Assembly: GCA_001051155.2 (NCBI GenBank)
Contig: JYIP02000007.1
Coordinates: 2,296,342 to 2,360,341, forward strand
Direction: 5' to 3'
Source of the DNA: Chrysoporthe austroafricana
Taxonomy: Eukaryota > Ascomycota > Sordariomycetes > Diaporthales > Cryphonectriaceae
Length of the DNA stretch: 64,000 bases
Shown: piece after piece, positions 21,151 through 32,473 of the stretch
Position numbering within the stretch: position 1 is the first letter of the stretch
Layout: each line of letters begins with the position of its first letter
The notes under the pieces: model-generated
What the model was told of the DNA's origin: nothing
The model's input: only the letters and a program-made list of their open reading frames with translations
Database searches by the model: none
Made by a program: the position numbers and the translations under genes

Positions 21151-22623
21151 TTAGTTCTTGTTTCCCGCCCTGACAGCTGCTCCCACACACACCTTGCCGT
21201 CATTGTAGAACTTGGCCTCCGGCAGCATCATTTTGGCCGCGTACCTAGCCAGGTGGGTATGCTTCGAGTCGTAAGAGGCCGCGTTCTTGACCGGAAGCTT
21301 CTTTAACGGGTCCTCCTTCAGCGGAAAATCAGGGTGTAGGCTTTTCAGGGCGAACTCAGTGGACTGATCCTTTCGGTTGCGGGGGAAGCATGTCCTGCCC
21401 CCCGCCAGGCACTGGAAGATGATGAACTGGTCCTGCAGGTATGAGTCGATCGGACAATCGCCCACCTGACCGTTGACCTCGTCCTCGAGGTCCTTGGCGA
21501 GCTGACTAGAGACCTCCTTGCTCATCGAGCCGATGTGGGCATCTTTTAGACGCTTGGACGTGATGAGGTCGCGGCCCCACTGGCAGTACTTGGACTTGGC
21601 AACGAGGAGGATGTAGAAGCGGTCGACATGACCGCTGTCCTCGCACCTAAATGTCATCTCGGCGCCGGGGAATCTGTTCTCAATGTCCTCCATCAGGGCT
21701 TCTTGCAGAGGCTCGTGGAACTCCGCCGACGTCACGATCGTGGCCACCACGTCCTCGATGCTGGTATCGAGGAACCTTGACCCGTAGCTCGCGTCTGTGC
21801 CCCCCTGCAGCGCCGGCGTGTCCTCCTTGTCTTCTTCACACAGCTTCACTTCCCGGCACGGCTGGAGCGCGGCACCCCACTCAAGCGGGTGGAACTTGAA
21901 CCTGATCTTTCCTTTTTGCACAGTCTTCGGGTCCGGGGTCATCTGGCCCCACCCACGTCGCGTCAACTGGCTGACAACCCTGATTCCGAAGTATTTCTCG
22001 AGGGCTGGTAGGAAGATCTGGTCGAGGTATTCGTAGCTCGGGGCCTCGAGACAGTTGGTCGCCCCGTCGATGCTCAGCTCGATGGGCGTCATGCTCTTCG
22101 GGTCACCTCCGACGAAAAGGAGCAGCGGGAGGACGGTCTGGAAGAACAGGACGGCGCTGGCCGTCATGGAGCCGGAGTTGATCTTGATTTCTTTCTTGAG
22201 GAGCTTAGCCGATGGGCACCGCTTGGGTCGGAACGTCAGAACTTCACTGCCAGGTTTGTTGCCCTCGACCTCGGCGTCGGTGACTCCGGCGAGCCACTTG
22301 ACAATGGCGATAAGAGCTGGTGTCATCCCTAAGCTATCGTCAGCGAGGCCCGCCACGTGTAACTGCACGTAGGGCTGACAGGATTTAACGCGCTGGAGAT
22401 CGGGGTAGCGTGTGGGAGTGGGTAGTGGAGCTCCTCCAGGTTGGCACGGCGGTGGCGGTGGTGGCTTACCCGGGGTCTTCTCGAGGGATCGGATGCTGTC
22501 GACCCTCACCGGGGTGCTAGTCATCGCGGAGAGAGTGACGACTATACGCAGGGTCTGGCCGTTGTTCTCGTCGCCCGCGGCACCGAAGATGACCATGTCG
22601 TCGTCCCTTGCCGCTGAGCCCAT
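21151..22623 (-). CDS. RNA 3'-terminal phosphate cyclase-like protein, divergent
   Basis: Related to RtcA/RTCA, which converts RNA 3'-phosphates to 2',3'-cyclic phosphates via a His-AMP intermediate. The frame is open for 490 codons, but 22469-22329 is a 141-nt stop-free intron (GTAAGC donor, TTAG acceptor); splicing gives 443 aa and restores the family join. Family landmarks are TLRIVVTLSAMTSTPVRVDS, VKWLAGVTDAEVEG, GSEVLTFRP, GSMTASAVLFFQTVLPLLLF, the substrate-domain block DGATNCLEAPSYEYLDQIFLP, and YLQDQFIIFQCLAGG. The C-terminal KHTHLARYAAKMMLPEAKF corresponds in position to the adenylylated His region. Unusually, the glycine-rich EGGGQ signature is DENNGQ and the QHL motif is missing. 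It may be an inactive or specialised paralogue. Activity cannot be judged from sequence alone. Confidence 0.82.
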   Translation of the reverse strand: MGSAARDDDMVIFGAAGDENNGQTLRIVVTLSAMTSTPVRVDSIRSLEKTPGKPPPPPPCQPGGAPLPTPTRYPDLQRVKSCQPYVQLHVAGLADDSLGMTPALIAIVKWLAGVTDAEVEGNKPGSEVLTFRPKRCPSAKLLKKEIKINSGSMTASAVLFFQTVLPLLLFVGGDPKSMTPIELSIDGATNCLEAPSYEYLDQIFLPALEKYFGIRVVSQLTRRGWGQMTPDPKTVQKGKIRFKFHPLEWGAALQPCREVKLCEEDKEDTPALQGGTDASYGSRFLDTSIEDVVATIVTSAEFHEPLQEALMEDIENRFPGAEMTFRCEDSGHVDRFYILLVAKSKYCQWGRDLITSKRLKDAHIGSMSKEVSSQLAKDLEDEVNGQVGDCPIDSYLQDQFIIFQCLAGGRTCFPRNRKDQSTEFALKSLHPDFPLKEDPLKKLPVKNAASYDSKHTHLARYAAKMMLPEAKFYNDGKVCVGAAVRAGNKN

Positions 22624-23680
22624 GGTGGTAGTCTGTTGGTTGTCACGGTGGTTGGTGGGTTGATGGATGGCTGGGTTGGATGTAAATAACAGCAGACCGA
22701 CTGTCTGGGTTGATGCGCGTCGTTTTAGCTCCAGGGAGCAGAGGGTTAGGAGAGAAATAAGGAGTGGCTGGGTTGTTCACATACTGCTTCTGAAGTGCAG
22801 CGCGTGTATTGGTGGTGCTGTAGCTGCCGACAACGGTCTGCTAAGTGGAGGGGATGTCAAACAGCACCTGGCCCCGTCGAAAGCTGGAGACGCGTGAGCA
22901 GCTGGCCAGGTGGCGCGCTGGTTCATTTCACGCCTTCGGAGGGGGCGACGTGCCTGGCTGCCTCTGGGTGACCACGGAACGGGAACAAACGGCCCTGCGC
23001 GGTCCTGATGGAAAATGCACGGCAGTGAGGATCGAAAGACGGGAGGCTGGGCCAGGCGGGGGCAAGATGAGCCTCTTCCACAGATAGGTTAAGGGTGGTG
23101 GTGAAGGCTTTCTGGCCTGCGAGGCTGCGTGCATGTGCAGGGCAGGACAGGTCAGATTCCAGGTCGCGTGTTGGTGGTCAAGCCTTCTTTTGCAGGGACC
23201 CCCACAGCTCTCACCTGTGAGTTACCCAATTCGGACGCCACAATTTTCTGGCAGAAGGAACGTTGCTGGGCGGACGGTCCTGTCCGTACCCGCAGCTGGG
23301 CCTGGCGATCCAGCTGCTTGCAAAGTGAGGCGGGCCATGCCGACGGCCGTGAAGGCCCCAGCATCCTGTCCACCACGTATCTGCTGAGGCTCAGGCGGGA
23401 TGAGCTCCCCAATCATCTACTGGCCCTGACACGTCACTGTGGTGCATCCAGCATGCGGATGCGCTGGTCTGATGAGGCTACTCTGTTCAGCGCAGCACGA
23501 GATTGGCTTCCGATGATCCCCTCGCCCGGATGGAGGGAGGACGAGGGTCGGCGCAGGGTGCCTTTCCACAGTCTTCGGAGAGGCAGATAGATTCCTGTTG
23601 CTCACGACGTCTACCAGAAGCCCTATGCGTCTTGCTGGTGAGCTAGCCGAGTCCCCGAGTACTCACTCGTCGGGCCCTCA
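22624..23680. other. Intergenic region, no gene seen
   Basis: This lies between the start of the RNA cyclase-like gene and the 3' end of the t6A dehydratase gene, both minus strand. It should contain the former's promoter. Several overlapping frames on both strands (for example 23129-23590) have no recognisable content. Confidence 0.45.
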
Positions 23681-25350
23681 TCACCGATACTGTTCGTACT
23701 CCCTGATCTCTGCCATCCTGGCCTCCACCCTCTCGATCGTCGCAGCATCATACAGATCCTCAGGGGTCCTGTCACCCCTCAGCACCTGCTTCTCATGGTT
23801 CTTGTGTTCCTCCTTCGTCATGCACACCAGGTCGCTCATCCTCAGCGTTGATGACTTCTGCAGATCCGCGCCCTCGCCGATCGTCCTCAGGATGCTCTCC
23901 TGTGGCCTCCTCCACCTGATGAGATGCAGCCTCGTTGGCAGGCCGCTGATCGCGCTACGGCCGCGATACATCTCCTCGACCAGGAAGGCCACCTCGCCAA
24001 CGGTCAGGGGAATCCGCAGACCGACCGCGACGTCTGACGGGGCTCCGGGCTCAGCCCGTACCAGCCTCTCCTCGTTGGCTTGGATTGTCGAGAACACGGA
24101 GTCGAATAGCTTGCCGGATCCTTTAGAGTCGATATAGTCGGTAGGGTAGCCTAGGACGGGGTCAGCGGCGCCGGCATGCGTGGGGGGCCTCATAGCCTTA
24201 CCTGTGATCTGGAGTATAACGTGGTTGGCAGCAGTGAGGCCAAAGATAGCCGGCATAGTGCCCAGGACCGGGAGTATCCGCACGCGAAAGTCGGGAAGTG
24301 GACCCAGGTCGCCCACGGAGCCCTTCTTGAACTCCTCTTCTGCCAGCGGGAGCAGCTGTGCCTTTCCTTCCGCCGTCCTCTCTGTCGAGTAGACCGCCGG
24401 GATGCCGTGTGTCACCCCCTGAAGCTTCAGCCGCCGCCTGGTCGCCCTCGACAGCGGGTCGTCCGTGCTGGTGCTGATGTCGCCCACGATGATCCTCGTC
24501 GGATCGCTCTTGCATCCAGCCCCCATGGCCGATATCACCGGTATCTGGTGGTCGTGGCAGTACTTCAGCAGCGCCACCTTGGTCTCGATGTTGTCGATCG
24601 CGTCGATCACGTAGTCCGGCTTCCGCCCGTCCTCCGCCCACGGGCCCAGCAGCCGCTCCGAGCTCCCCTCGTCAAACTTCTCCAGCCGCAGGTCGAACCG
24701 CACCCACGGCGCGATCGCCCTCAGCCGCCTCTGCAGGCACTGGACCTTGGGCAGCCCGACGTCCGCGAGCGTGGCGACGGCGTGCCTGTTCAGGCTGCTC
24801 AGTGTGACCTGGTCGAAGTCGACCAGCCGCACCCTCGACACGCCGGACCGCGCGAGGGCCGCCGTCGCGTGGCTGCCCACGCCGCCGCAGCCGACCACGA
24901 TCACGAATGAGCTCCGGAGCCTGTCGAGACCCGCGGGTGTGAGGAAGACGCGGTTGCGGGCGAGCTGCTCGAGTATCAGCTCGTCGTCGAAATCGCCGGC
25001 CTGGGCGCGCCGCGCGAGCGCCTCGGTGCGGAGGTCCTCCTTGTCGGGGGCGGGGATGGTGCCGAGACTCGTGAGCTATCGAGGGGGAGGGCGTTGCTGT
25101 TAGTGATCAGCGCTCCTCCGGGCAGGGAGGTGCCGAAGCTGGCATGGGTTGGGTTGAATATACTGACCTTCTGTAGGGGCCTGTCATCGCTCGGATCTGG
25201 TATCGAGTCCTTCAGCCTCGACACGCGCTTCTCGTGCGACAGGCGCTGGTAGCTCAGGATCCCGGCCGCCACGATGCCTCCTGAGATCACGGCTGCGGCG
25301 GCCAGATGTATCCGCGAGTCGGAGCCTGCGCGGTACAGGAAGCTCGACAT
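23681..25350 (-). CDS. tcd1: tRNA threonylcarbamoyladenosine dehydratase (Tcd1/Tcd2, E1-like)
   Basis: ATP-dependent enzyme of the ThiF/E1 superfamily that cyclises t6A37 in ANN-decoding tRNAs to ct6A; the yeast proteins sit on the mitochondrial outer membrane. Minus-strand exons 25350-25168, 25075-24202 and 24150-23681 give 508 aa (introns 92 and 51 nt; the second is stop-free and in phase). Residues about 13-35 are a hydrophobic N-terminal anchor. The nucleotide-binding motif GCGGVGSHA is at 123-131, followed by the acidic strand LVDFDQVTLSSLNRHAVAT and the VIDAIDNIETK block. A KSDPTRIIVGDI strand and an extended C-terminal domain follow, as in fungal Tcd proteins. I cannot tell Tcd1 from Tcd2; many filamentous fungi may have one form. 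The start at 25350 supplies the membrane anchor expected for the family. Confidence 0.92.
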
Positions 25351-28300
25351 GGCTGGATGGCTAGCGTGGGTTGTCAGGAGGAGGTGATTGTGAAAGCTGG
25401 GAGCTGCGGTGACTTGTTTTTTTTTGGGGGGGGGGGTGCAATCGCGCTGGATAAGGATCTAAAATTTATCAGGGTGTATCCGTATCCTTGCGGGCATGAC
25501 GTACAGGCCAGGGCCGCTGAATTTCTTACCTAAGCGTACCCCTATCCCTCAACGTCATTTGATTGAAGGGCTGGACACTCCCTCTATGCCGACGCTCGCT
25601 GGCACACCTGTGGCTGTATATTAATCAATAGGATTAATATCACGTGTTGCAGAATTGATTCGAAGCATGCATCCTCTTATTCTGGTTTTTTTCACGGAAT
25701 GTTTTAAAGTTAAAGCCAAAAAGGAAAGGAGTTTGAGAAGGATATATACGTATATATATATATATATCATTTAAATATTATTTGTTTAAACCAATTTTGT
25801 ATTAATAGCATCGCTGGCTGAATTAACTAGTTGTTGCAACTATCGATTTCACCAACTATACTCTTTAATAACACGAATAATATCCTTAAACTTGGGGGAA
25901 TGAATAGCATTCGTATCACGTGAGATGAGCTGTGTCAGCAACACTTGGGTGGGCCCCAGTTGTTTACGTAATGCTGCTGCCGACTTACCCTAGACTTAGA
26001 AATCTTAAGATTTTATCCCCTTATTTAGAGCATCCGGCTGACTAATATATAGCATTAGCAACATTTGCGCCATCTGCGCCGGCAACCAGTGACAGATCAT
26101 GACCGTTCAGCCTCATCGTTATAAGAACAGGATGTACGTCAGCTCGTGGACTAGCAGGCTAGTTGGTAAGAACTGAAGGAAGAGAGGGCGGCGATTGTCT
26201 CGGAAGACAAGGGGGAATAGAAATAGAGCTTTTGGGATGCGAGCTGCTCGAACTTGTTTAAGATGCATTTGCGTTGGTCGCGCATTTTGAAGGCAACCAG
26301 TGAGACTAGTTGGTACAAGCCGGACCCGATCTAGGTTGAGAGGCCCGTCGATACGTGCTACTGCGCAGCACACCGGAGACCTGGTGCACGTTGCGAAAAT
26401 ACCTTACGTAATTGTGGGTATATTGACGCTCTGACCCTAACCCTTTGCGCATTGCTTATTCAACGGAGCGGAGGACGCAGCTTGCCAGCCGACGACCCGC
26501 CCGGAGCGTAGTGTTCTAAATACAGTTAGTCCACTGCGAAAGAGTCCCTGAGCAGGGATTGGCCAGTTTTGAAATCCGAAGGTAGGATTGGTCGAATCAC
26601 ATGTGTGGAAGTATCTACATGCGCCGCCCCCTTTAATGAAATCCCACGTGGTTGAAAAGGGTCGTAAAGAGGAAGTCGTACTATCACGATTGCCTATATA
26701 TGAAATCTTGGTGTGGTAGGTGGCAGGCACCGCAAGCATGCAGGCGAGGCAGGTAGGCGAAGCAGGCAAAAAAGGTCTAGGATGTCGCTCTTGGGATATT
26801 GCTAGAACTTCTAAAAATTGCATATTCTGTAGCTGTCAACCTTGCAGCCAATACTGTTGCCATCGACAATGCTATCGCTATCGCTATTGGTATCTATTTC
26901 AGACAGGTAAGCATCAAATATCCTATTGCTCGTCGCGAATACATCTATCGCCTCCGGGACCGTCCTCCGCTCTGTTGATTATTTATCCTCTCATTTGCCC
27001 GGCTGATAGTTGAGTTCACGAGCGTACTAGCTGCGGTGGCTGGAAATTGAATGAGTGTATTGGGCCTATTTTAAAACTGAAACACTCTAGCTTCGAGCAT
27101 AGATCTCTTCTACTGTTCAAACTGCATACTGAGTTCTTCAATACAGGTTTCATTTGTTGAGGACAAGATTTTCCATAAAAGCAGCACCGCCTGCGGCCTA
27201 GAAATCCTTGGTCCCGTCGTGTATTAGCTCGGTGTCAACACGCGAGATACTTTTGAAGCAGACGTCAGGTCCTCCACCAAGGAAGCAGAGAGTGGTCTGC
27301 CAAGGTCAGGAGAAAGGGGGCCTGAAGGACGCCTGTTTTCCGTCTTGCACGTCGATAAATAAGTTAGCCGACGACGAGTGGCCCGGCCGGCGAGTGCAAC
27401 GACGAGGCGTTGAAGGGGACAGGCATTTAGAATAGAACAAATAGCACGAAACGGTTTGCTTCTAACCACGGTGGGCGTTCGTCCGGCCTCGCAATCTGGT
27501 GACAAAGTCTACGCAAGGGGGCAATAGGGGCTCGCAATTAAAGAAGAACAACGATTGATTTCCCTCGAACTAGAATAAAGCGTGATAGTTAGTCCTGGTT
27601 TTATAGGTCTCTGATCAAAGCCTCGGGAGCGTCACAGAGCCCTGAGAGAACCCATAACCCTCGCAGCAGTATGCGACAGCAAGTTGCAGCTCAGGATCCT
27701 GACGTGCATCGTGAATGTCATGTCAACATGGGGCGGGCGTAGTATGGTGTAGTGTGGACGGTGTGGTGTACCGGGTTGTTATGACCGCAGCGTAGGTCAC
27801 GGATCCGACATCCGGACTACTCTTATGCCGGGGTATATATTCATGCCTCTGCTTAATGGTGCAGACGCCGATGCATTCTGGTGAACCATGCCTCGCCAAC
27901 AACCTCATCTGCGGACACATGAACTTCTCAGAGCGGTACGAGGCCTGCTTCGACACGAGCGTCGGCTGCCTCCTTGCCGTGTTCGCGCACGCCAGCGTGG
28001 TCCTCTCCGCCATCCAGGCCGGTCTCGGCATGGACTTGGTGGCACTGAGCTCTTTCAGGGCATGTCGTACGCTCTCGCCCTGGCCGCCATCGTAATAGCA
28101 TCTGCTAGTGCCACCTGGGTGTTGCTGCTGCTTCCTGGTCTTGTCTGTCTACCACCTGGAATCGCCTAGCTGTTCGTCAAGACGGTTCGAATGGTCCGGG
28201 AGTGGAGGTCGACGAGCTGCTGGGGTACTACCAAGTTGGTGAGCTGTGTCTGTGTCGGTCAACGTGCACGTGTCAGGGTCAGCACGGCGTGAAGGGCTCA

Positions 28301-28500
28301 ATGCGCAGTATTAATTTCCGGTTAACAGGGTGCTGCATCCTGTGCGAGCGGTGCTTAAAACCAACAACTAGGACAAATAATAGGAATCGGGGTATCTGGT
28401 ACTGCGCATCGCTCACGACCCACTTCGCATGGCCGTCGCCCGTCGCGAGACTTCCTCTTCATTCATCCTTCCGCGTCACGCCGTCCCTTACTTGTCAGCC
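25351..28500. other. Gene-poor, partly AT-rich region
   Basis: No gene could be supported. About 25600-26100 and 26780-27200 are AT-rich. A (TA)n microsatellite lies at 25741-25768 and a T/G run at 25419-25438. A plus-strand frame at 27856-28095 with a shifted continuation (to 28169) has transmembrane-like composition but no identifiable family. The pattern suits a decayed repeat or subgenomic accessory stretch. Confidence 0.4.
25741..25768. repeat. (TA)n microsatellite
   Basis: A nearly pure TA dinucleotide run of about 26 bases within an AT-rich, gene-poor region. Confidence 0.7.
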
Positions 28501-28799
28501 CTAGACGCGACTCACCCCACCATGCCTTCTACCAAATCGTCTCCCTCCTGTTCCAGTACCTCCGGCAGTTCCTCTTCGGCGACTGCAGTAGCCACCTGTG
28601 TGAAGTCACAAAGTTTTAATCAATCTGCTTTACGGTGTTCGTTTCTAGAATCCCTATACTTACAAGTCAGGAAGGCAACGATGGCTTCCAAAACCGAGGC
28701 CACGCCACCGACAATGGCCATGATCACGCTGACAATGGCGTTGATGACTGTCATGATACAGTCGCCGATGGCCTGAAGACACGACACGACGATACCCAT
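28501..28799 (-). CDS. Small hydrophobic membrane protein, 76 aa
   Basis: Minus-strand exons 28799-28664 and 28595-28501 are joined over a 68-nt intron (GTAAGT...CACAG), giving 76 aa. The first ~45 residues are strongly hydrophobic (MGIVVSCLQAIGDCIM, then repeated Ile/Val/Ala stretches), enough for one long or two short membrane helices, with cysteines at the ends. A Cys-Gly-Tyr-Cys motif spans the junction, and the tail is Gly/Arg-rich. I recall similar tiny fungal proteins with an MGxVVSC start and an Arg/Gly tail, but no function. The last codons contain GTGAGT, which could act as a further donor, so the C-terminus is less sure. Likely a real gene because the splice join gives a coherent Cys/Arg-rich end. 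Confidence 0.65.
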
Positions 28800-29506
28800 T
28801 TTGGCTGTGTGTGTTAGGGGTTGGTAGGTTCTGTTTGGTCTCGGCGGTATGATGCGTGTTGTGGCGAAGGTGTACAGGGTCGTTTCAAGAGGACGATGTG
28901 CTTGCATGTGCTATGTACAGAATGAAAGCACGGTTTATTTCCGGAGGAAGCCCTCGTCTTATATCACGATGAGAGGTCTCCCAATCTCGTGCCCGTCAAT
29001 CGCGATCATGCCAGGAAAATCATCGAACTTGACGTCATGAAGGACGCGACTACTGCCTGTAGGAGATTGCAAAGTGAGGAGGAACGTAGCACACACGCTA
29101 TGTCGAGGCAGGTGTTGAGGGCTCCGGAGCCAATGCTCCGCATTCCCGGGCGTGCTGCTGACTGGAGGCCCAGCCCAGAGGGAGCGATGAGAGGCTGCCG
29201 GATCTCCTCGATCTACTTTGGGGCTAGCTCGAGGGCTGGGAGCGTGCAAACCACCTCGATCATGGCAGCAGCCCTTCACCTATTGCCCATTCCTGGTGAT
29301 TTCAACACACCAGCTCGGACATGACGTAGTGCGGCGCCCTCAGGAGGCGAGGGCGACAGGGGCCAGGGGACGTCATTATGACAGGGTGTGACGAGGACCT
29401 GACGAGGTGGTGCGCGGACCAGATTTTTATTTTGTGGGCCCTCGGGCAGCAGTATTAGGCTTAGCCCGGGGGTCGGATCTTATCCTGCAGTGATATGTAT
29501 AGTAGT

Positions 29507-29715
29507 GGTACTATACCTAGTAGTAGTACAAATCGGGGATTTTCTAAGCCATATTATTCTACGACAGTTTGGATTGCGTCTTGTATCAGTACAATGTACA
29601 TTGGAATGTACCTAGTAGCGGTACAAACAGGGGTTTTCAACAGTGTCATTCTGCAGTTGATTGCAATCTATGTCGCAAAACAATGACATTGCAATGTACT
29701 TGTAGCAGTACAATC
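29507..29715. repeat. Degenerate ~95-bp tandem repeat
   Basis: The segment from tacctagtagtagtacaaat (29514) recurs as tacctagtagcggtacaaac (29609), 95 bases later. Similar sequence follows, including GGGGATTTTC/GGGGTTTTC and CAGTACAATGTAC-type blocks. A third partial start appears at about 29698. Copies differ at many sites. Confidence 0.55.
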
Positions 29716-30442
29716 AAAGAGCTCCTTGTATCTTTTTGTACTGAGACTCGAGTGGAGTCCTATGTCGTGGTCTCTGAAGGTAAAGCTACTTGATAGACAA
29801 TCAAATACTTAGATCGGCGACTAAAGAGTAGTTGCGAAATGTATCTGCCAGTACCTGATCGTACTGCTGAAGTCAACTTACCTTCGGTTACTTCATCATT
29901 TGTAACATTTATATAAGCCATACTGGAATGTCCGGCAGAAATATTACTCAGTACACAGCGGTGGAAGTATTAAAGGAGAGGGGTCTGCAAATGGTTAGAC
30001 AGAGAAGATAGTTATTACTTAAAAAGGTATGACACGTCCAAAGCTAGCTCTATAGAGTAGTCCGGTACATAAAAAAAGTAAATTCCCAATACAAAAAGTG
30101 GTACTCCCAGACACGAGCAACAGTGAAACAGAAAATTCCGGAGTACATTATTACATACTCTAATTTTTTATGTTTTTTTGCAGAAAAACTCTATTATTTT
30201 ATATTAATACAGAGGACTGTTGTGGTTGCTGTATTTCGGGTTGAATCGTCGCCCATCAAGTCAGTCTGGCAGACTAAGTGCCACATTTTTGGTTGTGGGC
30301 GGAATACCTAGCACAGGGATTAAAGGATAGACGCGGAATTCCTTGTTGGGTCCTGCTCAAGCGGAGCTTCCTCTTTGGGCCTGGTATCTCTGGTTCGGGT
30401 AGTCCGGTCATGGCCCGGCGTTTTGCAAGCAAAACGAAACAT

Positions 30443-30616
30443 AACGGATACAAAACGTGCCAAAATGTGCTAAAACGTGCACCGAACGCGCACGAACACG
30501 TGTGCACGTGATCCGTTTCTATCCAAGAGTTCCCGAAAACGAGCCCAAGACGGATACCGAATACAAGAAAGGAGCACCGAACGCGAACGCGTGTGCACGT
30601 GATCTGTTTATAATCC
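30443..30616. repeat. Degenerate direct repeat, ~95-bp period
   Basis: The block gcaccgaacgcg followed by cgtgtgcacgtgatc occurs at 30479 and again at 30574. An acggatac block precedes each copy at 30444 and 30550. Just before the first copy are three 10-bp units of the form AAAACGTGCN (30453-30482). Confidence 0.6.
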
Positions 30617-32473
30617 GTCGAATGCGCCTTGCGATTCTTACATAATTGCCGCGGGTGTTGGATCCGGGCTAACGAGGTCCTGATTTCACTGCGTCTGCCT
30701 GTTCCTGTGACCTGTCGACCCCAGGTCATAATAGTAGGGTTTAGACGCGATACGTTTACGAAGGACTAGCTAGATGTAGCAGACCGGCAGAATACTCATC
30801 GAGCTATTATTACACTTTTCCCGCATGGAAACCACCAACAGGAGGTACATCGAGCAGTCCTTGTGTGCTCGGACCGCTGGGTGGTTCGTGCGTGGCCAGG
30901 CGAACCTACTTGCCTGGCTGGACCTGGTTCGCCAGCCAGCTTTCTTTCCTTTCCTTCCTTCCTTCAGCGCACTGAATCCATTTTTGCCCTGCCATACCTT
31001 GCGTTCTCAGTCTCAAATGACCGTCGATCAGTGATAATCTATAGTCATTATCCAGAGATTAAAGGAGATGAGACAAGATACTATCGCTATCCCATCCATG
31101 AGTTCCTCTTCACGGCACTGGACGGGAAGGAGAAGTGGACAGCATATAAGTTCACCAAAAATTGTGGAAAAAGTGGAGCAACCAGCACCCTAACCCTGGC
31201 TATTCTGTGCTCTTATATAACTATGAGTGAGCTTCATACAGCCATTCTCATTCGCTTTTGTATTAGATAGATAGAATTCTTAGCACTTATTCAATTTCTT
31301 CCCTGCTCGGCAAGGTGCCTGTTTCTCCTCAAAAATGTCTACAAGACGTGGATGCCGACTCACTTGGCGAGGATCTGCTCCGCGACTAACAACATACCGC
31401 TCCACTCCGGTTCCCATGACCCGTCGCTGCCAGAGGAGACCGGCCTTTCGCAAGACATAGGAAATCAGCATCTTTCATAATCGTTTACGGAGGTAGCGTC
31501 CTTGGCTGAGGAACAGGACGGCCAGGAGGTTGCCTGTATTCTGATTTTGCTGCTGTCGTGACAAGGGCAGAACCATTGCTATAATCTAGACATTTTTGTA
31601 AATGGTCCGAGGTTGCAGCTTACTCCAAAGCAAGGGAGAAATTCTCCAGGCCTCGCTCCGATGTGACACAAAGCAAGGGAGGAACTCTCGCGGACTCACC
31701 CATCGTTTCGTAGAGGATATCGACATTCAGGTAGCAAAAGACCGCCGTGGTTCTTTACCCCATCAAAGAGAGAGGAGTCAACAAAAGCACTCCTGCGTCA
31801 GCAAGTCGAGCCTTTGTGCTCGAGCATCGGATATGAGCGCAATAAAATGTCACGGTTGTATGCGGATCAATATTGGCTGGCAAGCAGGAAGGCAAAAGCT
31901 TGGATAGTCTTCAAGGACAAGTATGGCCACCGTAACATGCTTCTCAGATGTCTTTACCAGGACAGAAGCAGGCGGACTTGTAACGTGCACCATCCTGGGA
32001 GATGATGGCAGCCTGCTTGGCTCCAACTGTCAGGATCTTCATCATACCGGAGCATACCTGGCGGACATGCTATCGGATGGTCGGATGGTCAGATGACAAG
32101 AGGTCGAAAGTCAGAAAATACTTTTCGCGTGCTCTTGAAGTTAATACGAACATCATCTCTCGTTATAGCAGAGGCAGCTCTATGGTCACTTTCCCTTGAT
32201 GAGGACTACACTATTTCGTGTCCTCGCGAGCTTTCGTGCCCCGCGGTACACCCTGTGTGACCGTAACACGCTGTTTAATACCGTGACGAGCCGGGCTCAG
32301 CCGGTAGGGATCAACCTGTAGGGAGAGATTTGACACCCAAGCTATGTAGGTAGAAAATATTTCACATTTCGCTTCTGTCATGCCCGTCGTTAGACAAAGC
32401 GTAGTGCGCTGTGACGCTTCGATGATTGCAAGGATAAGCACAGCAGGGTGTGTCAACCATGCCTGTCGAAGTT

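Larger units (their letters stand above)
28800..32473. other. Gene-less repeat-bearing region
   Basis: No intact gene was recognised in 3.7 kb between the small membrane protein gene and rad1. Degenerate tandem repeats occur near 29507-29715 and 30443-30616, and a short direct repeat containing caaagcaaggga at 31625 and 31669. Short frames on both strands have no recognisable content. Decayed transposable elements are the likeliest source. Confidence 0.4.

Noticed and set aside
27856..28169. Possible transporter fragment in two plus-strand frames
   Set aside because: Some membrane-like composition is visible, but no family motif was found and the frames need an unexplained shift; left as unassigned.
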